This document shows, piece after piece, positions 12,801-22,890 of a stretch of DNA of 64,000 bases. A program made the translations under genes and the position numbers. This DNA comes from Anisus vortex (taxonomy: Eukaryota > Mollusca > Gastropoda > Planorbidae). The stretch spans positions 10,909,994-10,973,993 of the forward strand of contig OX421508.1 of NCBI GenBank assembly GCA_949126835.1, in the 5' to 3' direction. Numbering within the stretch: the stretch's first letter is position 1; each line of letters starts with the position of its first letter. The notes under the pieces were generated by a model. It saw only the letters and a program-made list of their open reading frames with translations, was not told the origin of the DNA and searched no databases.

Positions 12801-13404
12801 TAGGTTCAGGCATCCAGGCTCGCCGGTGGTTCGTGAGACGGGACTGCTGCGACCATTTCTTCCTCCCCACCGAGACCCCGTGGCTTCTCGGCAGTATAAT
12901 GGATCTCGGACCCGCAGCGGGAGCTGTCCACCATGCGTTCGCCCACCGGTGTAATCTTAATGTGATCATATCGGCGGTTTACATACTTCGCCAACTTTGA
13001 GGCCCATGGGTAGGCCTACAGAAGTGACTCCCCACCACCAGAAGACCTCAAATGTTCTTTAGGCCTATATAATATTAGTAAAACCAACACCTTAACATCC
13101 TTTAAAACCCTAACCAAAATGCAAGACGAAAGTCAAACCACAATATGATTAGTATAAAGCATAGAAGGCAACATTAGGGCCTTTCTTCTGTTTAAAAACT
13201 CTCGGACGCCGTCTAAGATTTGTGTGTCAACAATGTTTTTTTAAAAATATTTTTGCTCTATTTTAGGGAGACTATAAGATAGAGAACAGCCATCAGAAAA
13301 TGAATTTAAAGGCATACACAGAGGGCTCTTACCGAACCACCATCCAGATGTTCCATGGCGACACAAGCTTGGCCTGCTACAAGATTTCCTACAGCATCAA
13401 TTAA
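6770..13404 (+). CDS. GM2A: GM2 ganglioside activator-like protein (ML lipid-binding fold), four exons
   Basis: Coding exons are 6770-6871, 7156-7374, 9421-9588 and 13267-13404. All introns are phase 0 with GT-AG ends, giving 208 residues. Residues 1-32 form a signal peptide or anchor (hydrophobic VVLIIGVFVLTFA, likely cut after SSA). The mature part has eight cysteines, the number in the four-disulfide GM2 activator. It shows the family landmarks in order: ENCGG, FEPDPI, GDLYFTV, PLK, ECSGYTGSCVFDNVC, the PCRCPF motif and CYKIS near the C-terminus. In vertebrates this protein lifts GM2 ganglioside out of lysosomal membranes for beta-hexosaminidase A. Molluscs may have few or no classical gangliosides, so a general glycolipid-binding role is the safer inference. 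Introns 1-3 are packed with repeats. Confidence 0.9.
6892..6972 (+). mobile_element. 81-bp TTAA-flanked MITE, copy 1 (GM2A intron 1)
   Basis: It runs from TTAACCCTT to AAGGGTTAA. The inside is nearly identical to copies at 11215-11295 and, inverted, 47992-48074, including CTTCAGTTCCGCTATATACG and GCGCCCGGGACTGT. TTAA ends with CCCTT-type tips suggest piggyBac-like mobilisation (inference). Confidence 0.7.
7156..7374 (+). CDS. GM2A: GM2A-like exon 2
   Basis: Acceptor CCGATCCCAG|AAC and donor CAAG|GTAGGC. It encodes 73 residues with the first conserved Cys (ENCGG), the FEPDPI strand and the GDLYFTVYF strand. Confidence 0.88.
7490..7945. repeat. degenerate hAT-type MITE edges and a SINE 2 scrap in GM2A intron 2
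   Basis: ATAGGTTCTCAACCTTTTTC followed by C-rich sequence (7490 onward) and a second edge-like piece near 7825 (GCATAGGTTTTCAACGGG, then a CCCCCCGGGGGG palindrome) resemble ends of hAT MITEs that begin CAGTGGTTCTCAACC. At about 7915-7945 a scrap (TTCTATCCCTGCCGCCGACC) matches the B-box part of the SINE at 45204. No intact element can be drawn. Confidence 0.4.
8158..8420 (-). repeat. dispersed repeat, copy A (inverted relative to 36826-37062)
   Basis: The reverse complement aligns along its length with 36826-37062. Shared words include TTAATTAAAGGGAGATAATT and TATTTTCAAACATTACATTA. No coding potential or terminal structure is evident. Confidence 0.65.
8613..8680 (+). mobile_element. hAT-type terminal repeat, partial element
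   Basis: CAGGGGTCGGGAACCTATGG followed by palindromic GGCTCGCGAGCC is a hAT terminal repeat. The opposite end is not visible. The open frame that follows (to 9072) has no family resemblance I recognise. Confidence 0.55.
9421..9588 (+). CDS. GM2A: GM2A-like exon 3
   Basis: Acceptor TTTCATGTAG|ATT and donor AAAG|GTAACC. It encodes 56 residues with six of the eight cysteines, including the TGSCVFDNVC segment and the PCRCPF motif diagnostic of the GM2 activator family. Confidence 0.9.
9920..10757 (+). repeat. 29-bp minisatellite with higher-order structure (GM2A intron 3)
   Basis: The unit is 29 bp, ACACATAGATGTGGGAATAA plus TAAGTTGGT, repeated with few changes. Four longer units (about 41 bp, with CGGAGAAGTGGAAAGTGG) occur near 10209, 10338, 10553 and 10680. 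Each is followed by a variant with ACATAAATG instead of ACATAGATG, so the long unit and its follower were amplified together. All three minus-strand frames stay open because 29 is not a multiple of 3; they are not genes. Confidence 0.95.
10758..11088 (+). mobile_element. 3' end of an RTE-clade LINE, frameshifted, (ATG)n tail
   Basis: The encoded peptide RRRLTWFGHVFQ, continuing in another frame as GHVEGWRRRGRQWRCWF and ending AQARQKWRKVTAEE...PQRPQRR-stop, is the C-terminus typical of RTE-type LINE proteins. A frameshift lies at the A-run near 10880. The 3' end is a short (ATG)n tract (11071-11087), usual for this clade. It sits between two parts of the same minisatellite, so it probably inserted into the array. 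Confidence 0.75.
11089..11200 (+). repeat. diverged outlier of the 29-bp minisatellite
   Basis: Three to four units of the form AACCAGTTGGTAAACATAG with GATGTGGGAAT share the 29-bp period and most bases with the main array but form their own variant class (AAC rather than AAT before AGTTGG). Confidence 0.85.
11215..11295 (+). mobile_element. 81-bp TTAA-flanked MITE, copy 2 (GM2A intron 3)
   Basis: Same length and orientation as the copy at 6892-6972: TTAACCCTT at the left, GAGGGTTAA at the right, and the shared CTTCAGTTCCGCTATATACG core. Confidence 0.72.
11392..12110 (+). mobile_element. CR1/Jockey-group LINE, 5'-truncated RT C-terminus plus 3' tail
   Basis: The frame is open from about 11359 to the stop at 12034-12036, though it lacks a Met until the last residues. 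It reads AKYLGVIINDKLSW, ILEYAASVWDP, QKRAARFIT, FFPSGIRAWNVLP and TSFKTLIKMQD-stop. This is the thumb and C-terminal part of a non-LTR reverse transcriptase. The untranslated tail (about 12059-12095; ACGCAATAATCTTCTTTATA, then GAAGGAGCGTCTGTAA) recurs at 17351-17388 and in SINE family 2. The intact frame suggests a recent 5'-truncated insertion. Confidence 0.85.
12535..13010. repeat. GC-rich block of unknown origin in GM2A intron 3
   Basis: About 475 bp are clearly more GC-rich than the surroundings and open on both strands (two overlapping frames of 135-148 codons), which is usually a composition effect. It is followed at 13075-13125 by a decayed match to the CR1/Jockey LINE 3' end (CTTAACATCCTTTAAAACC, AAAATGCAAGAC). 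It may be a LINE 5' region joined to its tail by internal deletion. This is speculative. Confidence 0.35.
13075..13215 (+). repeat. decayed CR1/Jockey LINE 3' fragment
   Basis: The sequence around 13075-13125 resembles the last codons of the LINE at 11392-12110 (AAAACCA, CTTAACATC, TTTAAAAC, ATGCAAGAC); beyond that the match is weak. Confidence 0.45.
13267..13404 (+). CDS. GM2A: GM2A-like exon 4 (C-terminus)
   Basis: Acceptor CTATTTTAG|GGA. It encodes 45 residues (GDYKIENS..., GSYRTTIQMF, ACYKISYSIN) and TAA at 13402-13404. The last Cys is the eighth of the protein. Confidence 0.9.
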   Translation, partial: GDYKIENSHQKMNLKAYTEGSYRTTIQMFHGDTSLACYKISYSIN

Positions 13405-13493
13405 TGCGGCTTTTAATTAGGCCCTAATAACGTTAATAACAACAACCGCTTACGTAAAAGTTATGAGCTCAAAATAATCAAGACTTTTTCAAT

Positions 13494-13499
13494 AATAAA
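13494..13499 (+). terminator. likely polyadenylation signal of the GM2A-like gene
   Basis: AATAAA 90 bases after the stop codon, followed by a T-rich stretch. A 3' UTR of roughly 110 bases is inferred. Confidence 0.55.
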
Positions 13500-14029
13500 A
13501 TTTTTATGCCAAATTGAAACAAAACTTGTTTTATTTTTAAATGTAAATAATTAAATTAATATTTCATTAATAATTAATCGGTTAAGACTGTCACGTCGTT
13601 GCAGTCGTATTAATTTGCAGGAATCGGGTTTTCGGTGCTGGATCTTTTCTGAATAGCACTACAAGTCACGGCTCTGAGCAAATTTGGATAATAAAAAACA
13701 CCGTATATTTTATAACAAGAAATTAAACTCAATATTTTACTTACTAAACATACAAGTAGGCCTACAATGAAAGTGAAGATCTATATTGAAATATAGGTCT
13801 AATTGATGTAGATCTAGGCCTAATATTGACTTAGTCTATGTCTTTTCGGTCCTCTATGTTACGATCGTAAACTTCATCTTTTATTCGAATGTATAGAGTC
13901 TAGACACGATGGCTAAATAAATTTTAAACAGTTTTATTTTCTAACAGTCAAATTAATGTTAAAAATAAATAAATGAATTTTATTTTCTAACAGTCAAGAC
14001 CCGATTTTTTGTCTTGCGTGACAAATTAA

Positions 14030-14990
14030 GTAGGGTATATATTCAATGACATTCAAAGTTCAGCACTCGATACAGTATCAGTAATCAAATACGCCGATGA
14101 TACAGCCATTGTCGGCCTTGTTTCCAGTGACGACAGTCTCTATCACAGTACGACCTCAGATTTCTACAAATGGTGCGGAGATAACTACCTGATATTGAAC
14201 ATCACAAAAACGAAAGAAATGATTGTAGACTTCCGGAAGGAGAAACGCAAGCTGACTGATTTGCACATAAACAACCAAATAATAGATCAAGTCTCGCAAT
14301 ATAAATATCTTGGCGTCACAATTACTGACAAACTGACTTGGTCTGACCACTGCCAAATCCTTTGTAAGAAAATGCACCAACGACTTTTCTGTCTTAATAA
14401 ACTAAAAATATTTCACATAGAGAAAACCATTATGAATCTATTTTACTCGGCGACTGTTGGTAGCATCATAACCTTTGCAATCACCTGCTGGTATGGTAAT
14501 ACCACCACATTGAACAAACATCGGATAGACCGCCTAATAAACAAAGCCTCTCGTACTACACAGACAGAATTACCATCTCTTGCGGATATTTTCAGTTCAA
14601 GGTGCCTGTCTATGATTGATAAAATCCTCCAAGATCATGCACACCCGCTTCATGATAGCTACATAATATCTAGTCGAAGTGGTCGGCTTCTTTCCATAAG
14701 GGCAAGAACAGAGAGATTTAAGAACTCTTTTGTTCCACTGTCAGTAAGACTCTTTCAAAAGAATCACCTTTCAGCCAGGAAATACGATGGCTCAATAGCT
14801 GACTCCTAAATAATAGGCCTACTTTTTTCTTGTATGATAAATGGTATGATAGTGTGCGTGAATGTCTATTGTGTTTGAGTACAAATGGTTCTTTAATATT
14901 GTTTTAGGTATGCTGAAAAACGGAATTTATGTAATCAAGTCAATTTTCCATTCATTTGGATCAATAAAGCAATCTTATCTTATCTTATAT
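14030..14990 (+). mobile_element. L2-like LINE, 5'-truncated RT with 3' tail
   Basis: The frame enters just before the RT catalytic box YADDTAIVG (about 14090-14116) and runs to the stop at 14807-14809. It includes the block NITKTKEMIVDFRK, then YKYLGVTITDKLTW and HPLHDSY, and ends in RTERFKNSFVPLSVRLF, a C-terminus typical of L2/Maui-type LINEs. The 3' end is AATAAAGCAATCTTATCTTA with TCTTA repeats. The frame is intact across about 255 codons. A decayed relative lies inverted at 52376-52830. Confidence 0.85.
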
Positions 14991-15299
14991 GCTGTATTAT
15001 TCCTTTCTATGCATATATGCATATATACTATATATATCCTTACGTCAACCATAAGCCTACAAAGTTGAAGAAAATTGTTAGAAAACTTAAAATAATTTAA
15101 AGTGTTTTATTTGTCGTTTTCACTCATATCTTGTTGTTTTTTTATACTCAGTCCTATGTAATTCATCCAAAATTGTATTACTAAACTTTTAATTATTATC
15201 GTAAATGTGCAATATCTTATAACAAATGGTAGGCCTGTCTAGCTTTTTTTATTCAATCATTTGTTTAAAATTTAGATTCACAGTCAGAACCGTATAGGT

Positions 15300-15800
15300 C
15301 ATCCGGATTTGGGGGCCATATCACTCTTTACAAAATATTACCCAATGGGGCTCCTCGGTAAACACCGGATTCCGTAATGAAAAATCTCTATACCGGTAAA
15401 AAAGTTGCTGCAAGAGTGTAGGTCGAATCTAAGCTCTGGCCTCATTTGATGTCAGTTTGTTAGTTTTAGCAAACGGGTTGTTTTTACTCCTGTTCACTTA
15501 GTTGCTACCGCCTGTCTGCTTGTAAAACTTTGCATCGATTTTTCGACCAATTCCCGTCGTCCAATCGAGCTGAAACTTGGGCAGCAGACTTGTGGCGACT
15601 AACAAACAATACAGTCGATCAAAAAAACTTAATTATACTATAATTGTGATTTTTTTGAAAATTTAACGGTTCGTTTTGGTTTCACGTTGAAAATGAGGCC
15701 AACGGGTTTCATGGTTTTTCGTCACAAAGTTAGAAAAAAAAGGATGCGCTTAGATTGTTTTTATGACGTCATCAAACTTTGCGCTCTAGCTTTGTGAATG
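15300..15800 (+). repeat. diverged relative of the Helitron-like unit
   Basis: About 15715-15785 (GGTTTTTCGTCACAAAGTTA, GGATGCGCTTAGATT, ATGACGTCATCAAACTTTGC) matches the type-2 units of the 18-kb array (for example 20040-20105). The upstream part (about 15480-15660) has no counterpart in the array. Confidence 0.6.
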
Positions 15801-15840
15801 AAGGAAATAACTTAATTCATATTCTTTACATTCGTGTCGT

Positions 15841-16590
15841 AATACCATAGACTATAATATACATTATTATACATGGACCGCTTGCTTTAGTTTTTTATGC
15901 TATTATCTTCTATTTTTTGCAATTCCCAATTCTAAATGAAGTAATTGTAATACAAGTTCCGTTTTATTAAATCGCATTTTTTTTTTACTTTAAACGAATA
16001 CTTGTAGGTCTATTAATATATCATTGACTATAATAAGATGGACCGCCTGCTCTATTTTTAGAGCTTATTTTCTTTTTTCCGTGTGCACACAACACTGATC
16101 TATAAATGTTTCCGCTCTGTACTTCTTTCGATTTAAATTTTTCATTGAGAAAATCATTGCCATTAAATAAAACGGAACTTGTATATCAATAACTTTATTT
16201 CCTGTATAGCAATGACTTTATTGAGAATCGGGAATTCCGATCATCAGTGTTTCAATTCATCATATAGCAGAAATGCCATAGACTATAATATACACCGAAC
16301 ATGAGTCTAACAGATAAACTCCATACTTCTTCAATAAGTAATTATTTAATTTGAACATTTACCTCCAGTATGCCTTTCAATTCATCAACAAAAACTTCCT
16401 CATCCATAGCGTCCATATCTTAGTCATAGATTGATGCACAAAATTTCTAAAAAAAATGGTGCGACTCAATAAAACGGAATTTGTATTACAATTACTTCAT
16501 TTAGAATCGGGAATTCCGAAATAAGCAGTCTTTCGAGTCATCATATAGCAGAAAAACTAAAGTCCATGTATATTATAGTCTATGGTAATA
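15841..16590. mobile_element. multi-arm foldback element
   Basis: The outer arms are 15841-15864 and the reverse complement at 16566-16590 (shared ACCATAGACTATAATATACA). Nested inside, 15921-15968 and 16468-16515 are 48-bp inverted arms differing at about two positions. Further partial arms lie near 16015-16050 and 16160-16290. There is no coding potential. It resembles foldback MITEs; the family is unknown. Confidence 0.75.
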
Positions 16591-17152
16591 CTATAATAGC
16601 AATTTTATTTTAAAACGATGATTAAGTAGCCTAAGACTGCAACGAGAAGATGTAAAATATTAATTTGAAAATGAATGTGATGCCAATAAATGACAATATT
16701 AATTTCTTAAACGAAAGACCCGAAAATAACAGAAAATAAAACGAAACAATTCATAGGCCTACGGAGTAAGGAGATATTTTTGAGATTTGTGACACAGATA
16801 TTTTTCTGTACATGTTTCATTTCCAGTAGTCAATCAATTATTTCATTACATGATGGTAAACTTAGTTTACAAAGAAAGGGAGTATAATAAAAACTTCGTT
16901 TTTATGGTTTAGTTTTTTTTTTACATTGTGCGTCCAGAAAAATGACTAAGCTTATATAACTAAGCGATGAAATTGCTCATTTTTGACCAAGAAATGAGAG
17001 TTTGTTTAATGGTTATATATAGGCTACCTAAAATATATAGTAGACATTCCTAGTGGTGAAAATCGTTGCCGTGTTTCTCACTGAATGTCTTAAAAGTAAG
17101 GACTAAAACTTATAATTTCCTAAATTCTTTTGGGTTCCAGGGACTTAATTCC

Positions 17153-17402
17153 CAGATAAACATAACGACAAAAACACTTTCCTTATCCCTTATGCGAGAA
17201 CAAATGCATATAAGTTTAAGTACGCTTTCTTCCCGAGTGGCATTCGGACATGGAATGGGTTGCCTGAACAAACCAGGAAAACCAGTAACTTAACATCATT
17301 TAAAACATTAATAAAAAATGCAATACTATACTCGGACCACGGATGAACGTAGGGCGTAATAATCTTCTTTATAGAAGAAGCGTCTGTAATATATAAGATA
17401 AG
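17153..17402 (+). mobile_element. CR1/Jockey LINE, second 5'-truncated 3' end
   Basis: It matches 11865-12110 closely: ACACTTTCCTTATCCC, TTCTTCCCGAGTGGCATTCG, then the untranslated tail GCGTAATAATCTTCTTTATA at 17354 and GTCTGTAATATATAAGATAAG. Confidence 0.85.
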
Positions 17403-17739
17403 GTGGTTTTTTTTTAGCGTAAGAGCAAGTGTATCTTAGAGTTCTTAAACACATAAACAAAGGTTTTGTAAAAACAGCACTAAAATACAGGTTGAATGTT
17501 CACAAACGAGAGAAAAGGAAAAGGTTTTATTATTTCAATCACATTCATATTTTTTGTTATTTTATAAATAAGTACATTCAATTTCAACTGACAAAACATA
17601 AAAACATCTTGAGTTTATATATGGATCGTATTTGGTTACACGGCCTATAGCTTAGGCCCCTAAAGACGTGGGCCTGTTACAGAGAGTCGGACTGCTAAAT
17701 TCAATGTCTGGTTCAAAACATTTATATATATTTAAAAAA

Positions 17740-17870
17740 GGGGGCGTGTGAGTTGCCTTATGAGACTATGAACATTGTGCTGGTCACACAATCATCTCGT
17801 ATACAATATGTTCACTGAAATTGTTTCAGTGGCCCTATAAGGTAATAGTTCTTGCTTATGAGCCAATAGA
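17740..17870 (+). repeat. SINE family 1 fragment
   Basis: The patch GTGCTGGTCACACAATCATC and the CACTGAAATTG...GTGGCC segment resemble the body of SINE family 1 but are diverged and lack both ends. Confidence 0.4.
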
Positions 17871-17936
17871 GTCTACTTCTGCAACGTTCTGATGTGCGTG
17901 CACAATTTCAAAAAGGCTACTATACGATTTAAACAG

Positions 17937-17978
17937 CTAATGATAATCATATCATATCATATCATATATATATATAAA
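17937..17978 (+). repeat. (ATCAT)n / (TA)n simple repeat at the array's left edge
   Basis: ATCATATCATATCATATCAT runs into a TA tract ending ATAAA, directly before the TCTC start of the first Helitron-like unit. Confidence 0.85.
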
Positions 17979-17998
17979 TCTCAAAAGGAATATGTGGT

Positions 17999-18029
<31 letters not shown>

Positions 18030-19785
18030 GTATGTACATACCGCATAATCTTTTTAAATACTGGACATAAAAACGTGAAATTTGCTACAAATATTCTTTG
18101 CGTTACGGCGGTGAACACTGTCAAGGTTTTAAAAAAATTAAAATGACCGCAGTGGTCAGTTTGGTCAAAAAACGCGAATAAAAAGACATATTTTGGGTTC
18201 ATGTTGAATTTGCCGTTCCAACTTTTTATAGTTTTTCGATCGATCGCGCTAAAAAAATTAAAAAAAGGATGGCGTTGAGATTTTTTTTAGGATGACGTCA
18301 TCAAAGTTTGCGCAGAGATAGATAGCCGGCTTTTCGTAATGACGTCATCAAATTTTGCGTATTCATTTAAAATTAACTTTGCTTCAATGTTTGCTAATGT
18401 ATTTTATGAATGAATAGAACAAAATATATTCACGTTTTAATTCGTGTCGTATACGAAATTATAAACTTTGTAGTTGTTGCGTGCAATCTCATTATAACTG
18501 CTTGAGTAGTAAGAGTGTATGTAAACATAACTTTTAGCTTTTTCAATTCGTTTGAAGCGGGCGTATACGCATTAAAATCTTTCTAGCGGGAAATATTTCA
18601 CTCAATTCGTTTCTAGCGGGAAATATTTCACGTTTCAGTTCGTTTCGGTTGTAGCGGGCGTACAAAATGTCATTCACATTTAAATTTGTGACGTATACAT
18701 CGATAAACTTTTTAACGGGCAGGGTTTTATTAATTGCCGTATATATTAACTGTGTAGCGGGCAATCTCATTATAACTCCATGGGTAGATAAAGTGTATGT
18801 AAAATATCATTATGCGATTAAATTGAACACAATTTTTTTTTTTTAAAGTTTCTTCTTTGTTTCTTATTGGTTTCATTTGTTATTGTTTTACATGTTGAAT
18901 AGAAAAAATAATTCTAAGTTTGCTTCCAAAGCAACAATAAATAAATAAACAGCAAATAAACAAAAACAACACAACATAGGTCTGCGACTTAATGTTTGTC
19001 GTAAAAAAATATATCAAACAATGATTAAAAAAAAAAGTACTGTCGAATGTTCTTTATCAATGAATAGAACAAAATATATTCATGTTTTAATTTGCGTCGT
19101 AATTTATAGCGGGCAATTTTGTAATTGTTATAATGGGTGATGAGTAATGATTTTAACGGGTAATTCATGTTGTAGCGGGCAAATAAAAAATTACCTTTAA
19201 TTGCCTTATATATTAACTGTGTAGCGGGCAATCTCATTATAACTCCATGGATATGTAAAGTGTATGTAAAAGATCATTATGCGATTACATTGAACACAAT
19301 GTAACAAAAAAAATATTTCTTCTTTGTTTCTTATGGGTTTCATTTGTTATTGTTTTACATGTTAAATAGAAAATTTAATTATAAGTTTGCTTCCAAAGCT
19401 ACAATAAATAAATAAATAGTAAATAACAAAAACAACACAACATAGGTCAGCGACTTAATGTTTGTCGTAAAAAAAATATATCAAACAATCATTAAAAAAA
19501 AATAAAAGTACTGTCGAATGTTCTTAATCAATGAATAGAACAAAATATATTCATGTTTTAATTTGCGTCGTAATTTATAGCGGGCAATTTTGTAATTGTT
19601 ATAATGGGTGATGAGTAATGATTTTAACGGGTAATTCATGTTGTAGCGGGCTAATAAAAAATTACCTCACGTTTAAATTCGTGTCGTAGGTCATGCGGGC
19701 AATCTCATTATAACTGCCTGAGTAGTTAGAGTGTATGTAAACATAACGTTTAGCCGGTTCGGAGGACCGGGCACATAACGGCTTG
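17979..19785 (+). mobile_element. Helitron-like unit 1 (type 1)
   Basis: It begins A|TCTCAAAAGG, then a (GGCT)n tract and the conserved block ACTGGACATAAAAACGTG. The type-1 middle has GATCGATCGCGC and GATGACGTCATCAAAG. It ends with hairpin CCGGTTCGGAGGACCGG (19754-19770), 11 spacer bases and CTTG|T. The end structure fits Helitrons (5' TC, 3' hairpin then CTRR, insertion between A and T), except that CTTG replaces CTRR. No Rep/helicase gene is present. It contains a partial internal duplication (18770-19000 versus 19205-19440) but no 19-bp minisatellite. Confidence 0.75.
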
Positions 19786-19797
19786 TATATATATAAA

Positions 19798-21528
19798 TCT
19801 CAAAAGGAATATGTGGCTGGCTGGCTGGCTGGCTGGCTGGGTATGTACATACCTCATAATCTTTTTAAATACTGGACATAAAAACGTGAAATTTGCTACA
19901 AATATTCTTTGCGTTACGGCGGTGAACACTGTCAAGGTTTAAAAAAAATTAAAATGACCGCAGTGGTCAGTTTGGTCAAAAAACGCGAATAAAACACAAC
20001 TTTTGATTCACATTGTCTTTGCCAGTACAACTTTTTATAGTTTTTCGTCACAAGGTTAGAAAAAAAAGGATGCGCTGAGATTATTTTTATGACGTCATCA
20101 ATCTTTGCGCATGGATTTTATAGCAATGAAGGGACATTTTTCATTCATGTTTAAATTGACGTCATCAAACTATGTGCATGGATTTTTATCTCAACTCAAT
20201 GACGGGAACAAATTTTCTTCATGTTTAAATTGTCTACGTGGCGTAAACAACATAAATTCTTTACACTACCAATACTGTAGTTGATTTTCTTAATCTATCA
20301 CTACTTTAATACTTTACACTGTGAATACATGACTTAAAGCTAATTAATAATTTAAAACTTTACAAACATAGGACAAAGCAAATAGATATAGTATTTTTTT
20401 TTCTGTTTCGGGAAGTAATACCGACGCCTTATTAAGCATATTTAAACGCAGTGGTCCTGGTTACACTCTATATTAAAGCTTATAATTATATGGCGTCATC
20501 AAATTTTGCGTATTTATGCGTTTAAGAAGTTGTTTTAATTTGCGTCGTAATTTGTAGAATGCAATATTTAAATGGAAGACTATTGTTTATAACTCCATGG
20601 GTTATTTTATCCAGTTCCGAGAACTGGGCACCTTTAGGCTTATCGCCTTGGTAACGGCCATTGTTTAAATTACCGGGCAATGTTTAAATTACCGGGCAAT
20701 GTTTACAATGCCGGGCAATGTTTAAATTACCGGGCAATGTTTAAATTACCGGGCAATGTTTAAATTACCGGGCAATGTTTAAATTACCGGGCAATGTTTA
20801 AATTACCGGGCAATGTTTATAATACCGGGCTATGTTTAAATTACCGGGTAATGTTTAAATTACCTGGCAATGTTTAAATTACCGGGCAATGTTTAAATTA
20901 CCGGGCAATGTTTAAATTGTCGGGAAATGATTAAATTACCGGGCAATGTTTAAATTACCGGGCAATGTTTATATAACCGGGCAATGTTTAATTTGCCGGG
21001 CAATGTTCGAATTGCCGGAACTAACTTTTTAAAGTTTTAATTCGTGTCGTATACGTTTTATAAACATTATTTCATATGGGTTTCATTTGTTATTGTTTTA
21101 CATGTTGAATAGAAAATTTAATTCTAAGTTTGCTTCCAAAGCAACAATAAATAAATAAATAGCAAATAAACAAAAACAACACAACATAGGTCTGCGACTT
21201 AATGTTTGTCGTAAAAAAATATATCAAACAATCATTAAAAAAAAAAAAAAGTACTGTCGAATGTTCTTTATCAATGAATAGAACAAAATATATTCATGTT
21301 TTAATTTGCGTCGTAATTTATAGCGGGCAATTTTGTAATTGTTATAATGGGTGATGAGTAATGATTTTAACGGGTAATTCATGTTGTAGCGGGCAAATAA
21401 AAAATTACCTCACGTTTAAATTCGTGTCGTAGGTCATGCGGGCAATCTCATTATAACTGCCTGAGTAGTTAGAGTGTATGCAAACATAACTTTTAGCCGG
21501 TTCGGAGGACCGGGCACATAACAGCTTG
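19798..21528 (+). mobile_element. Helitron-like unit 2 (type 2, with 19-bp minisatellite)
   Basis: Same 5' block as unit 1, then the type-2 middle (TCGTCACAAGGTTAGA, ATGACGTCATCAATC). An internal hairpin CCAGTTCCGAGAACTGG (20611-20627) precedes a 19-bp minisatellite. The 3' end is the hairpin CCGGTTCGGAGGACCGG followed by CAGCTTG|T. Confidence 0.75.
20661..21016 (+). repeat. 19-bp minisatellite in unit 2
   Basis: About 18 head-to-tail copies of AATGTTTAAATTACCGGGC with variants (TTATAATACC, TTACAATGCC). Repeats are contiguous with no unique spacers. Confidence 0.93.
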
Positions 21529-21540
21529 TATATATATAAA

Positions 21541-22878
21541 TCTCAAAAGGAATATGTATGTGGCTGGCTGGCTGGCTGGCTGGCTGGGTATGTACATACC
21601 GCATAATCTTTTTAAATACTGGACATAAAAACGTGAAATTTGCTACAAATATTCTTTGCGTTACGGCGGTGAACACTGTCAAGGTTTTAAAAAAATTAAA
21701 ATGACCGCAGTGGTCAGTTTGGTCAAAAAACGCGAATAAAACGACATATTTTGGGTTCATGTTAAAATTGCCGTTCCAACTTTTTATAGTTTTTCGATCG
21801 ATCGCGCTAAAAAAATTAAAAAAAGGATGGCGTTGAGATTTTTTTTAGGATGACGTCATCAAAGTTTGCGCAGAGATAGCTAGCCGGCTTTTCGTTATGA
21901 CGTCATCAAATTTTGCGTATTCATTTAAAATTAACTTTGCTTCAACCTTTGCTAATGTACTTTATGAATGAATAGAACAAAATATATTCACGTTTTAATT
22001 CGTGTCGTATACGAAATATAAACTTTGTAGTTGTTGCGTGCAATCTCATTATAACTGATTGAGTAGTAAGAGTGTATGTAAACATAACTTTTAGCTTTTT
22101 CAATTCGTTTGAAGCGGGCGTATACGCATTAAAATCTTTCTAGCGGGAAATATTTCACGTTTCAATTCGTTTCTAGCGGGAAATATTTCACGTTTCAGTT
22201 CGTTTCGGTTGTAGCGGGCGTACAAAATGTCATTCACATTTAAATTTGTGACGTATACATCGATAAACTTTTTAACGGGCAGGGTTTTATTAATTGCCGT
22301 ATATATTAACTGTGTAGCGGGCAATCTCATTATAACTCCATGGGTAGATAAAGTGTATGTAAAATATCATTATGCGATTACATTGAACACAATTTTTTTT
22401 TTTTAAAGTCTCTTCTTTGTTTCTTATTGGTTTCATTTGTTATTGTTTTACATGTTGAATAGAAAAATTAATTCTAAGTTTGCTTCCAAAGCAACAATAA
22501 AAAAATAAATAGCAAATAACAAAAACAACACAACATAGGTCTGCGACTTAATGTTTGTCGTAAAAAAATATATCAAACAATCATTTTTTTTAAAATAAAA
22601 GTACGGTCGAATGTTCTTTATCAATGAATAGAACAAAATATATTCACGTTTTAATTTGCGTCGTAATTTATATCGGGCAATTTTTTAACTGTTATAATGG
22701 GTAATGGGTAATGATTTTAACGGGTAATTTATGTTGTAGCGGGCTAATAAAAAATTACCTCACGTTTAAATTCGTGTCGTAGGTCATGCGGGCAATCTCA
22801 TTATAACTGCTTGAGTAGTTAGAGTGTATGTAATTATAACTTTTAGCCGGTTCGGAGGACCGGGCACATACCGGCTTG
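21541..22878 (+). mobile_element. Helitron-like unit 3 (type 1, no minisatellite)
   Basis: TCTCAAAAGG at 21541, (GGCT)n, the type-1 middle and the same 3' hairpin ending in CCGGCTTG. It is the shortest unit (1.34 kb) because it lacks the 19-bp minisatellite block. Confidence 0.75.
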
Positions 22879-22890
22879 TATATATATAAA

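Noticed and set aside
12523..13000. Overlapping frames of 148 (minus) and 135 (plus) codons
   Set aside because: Both are open because the block is GC-rich; neither resembles a known protein or has intron signals.
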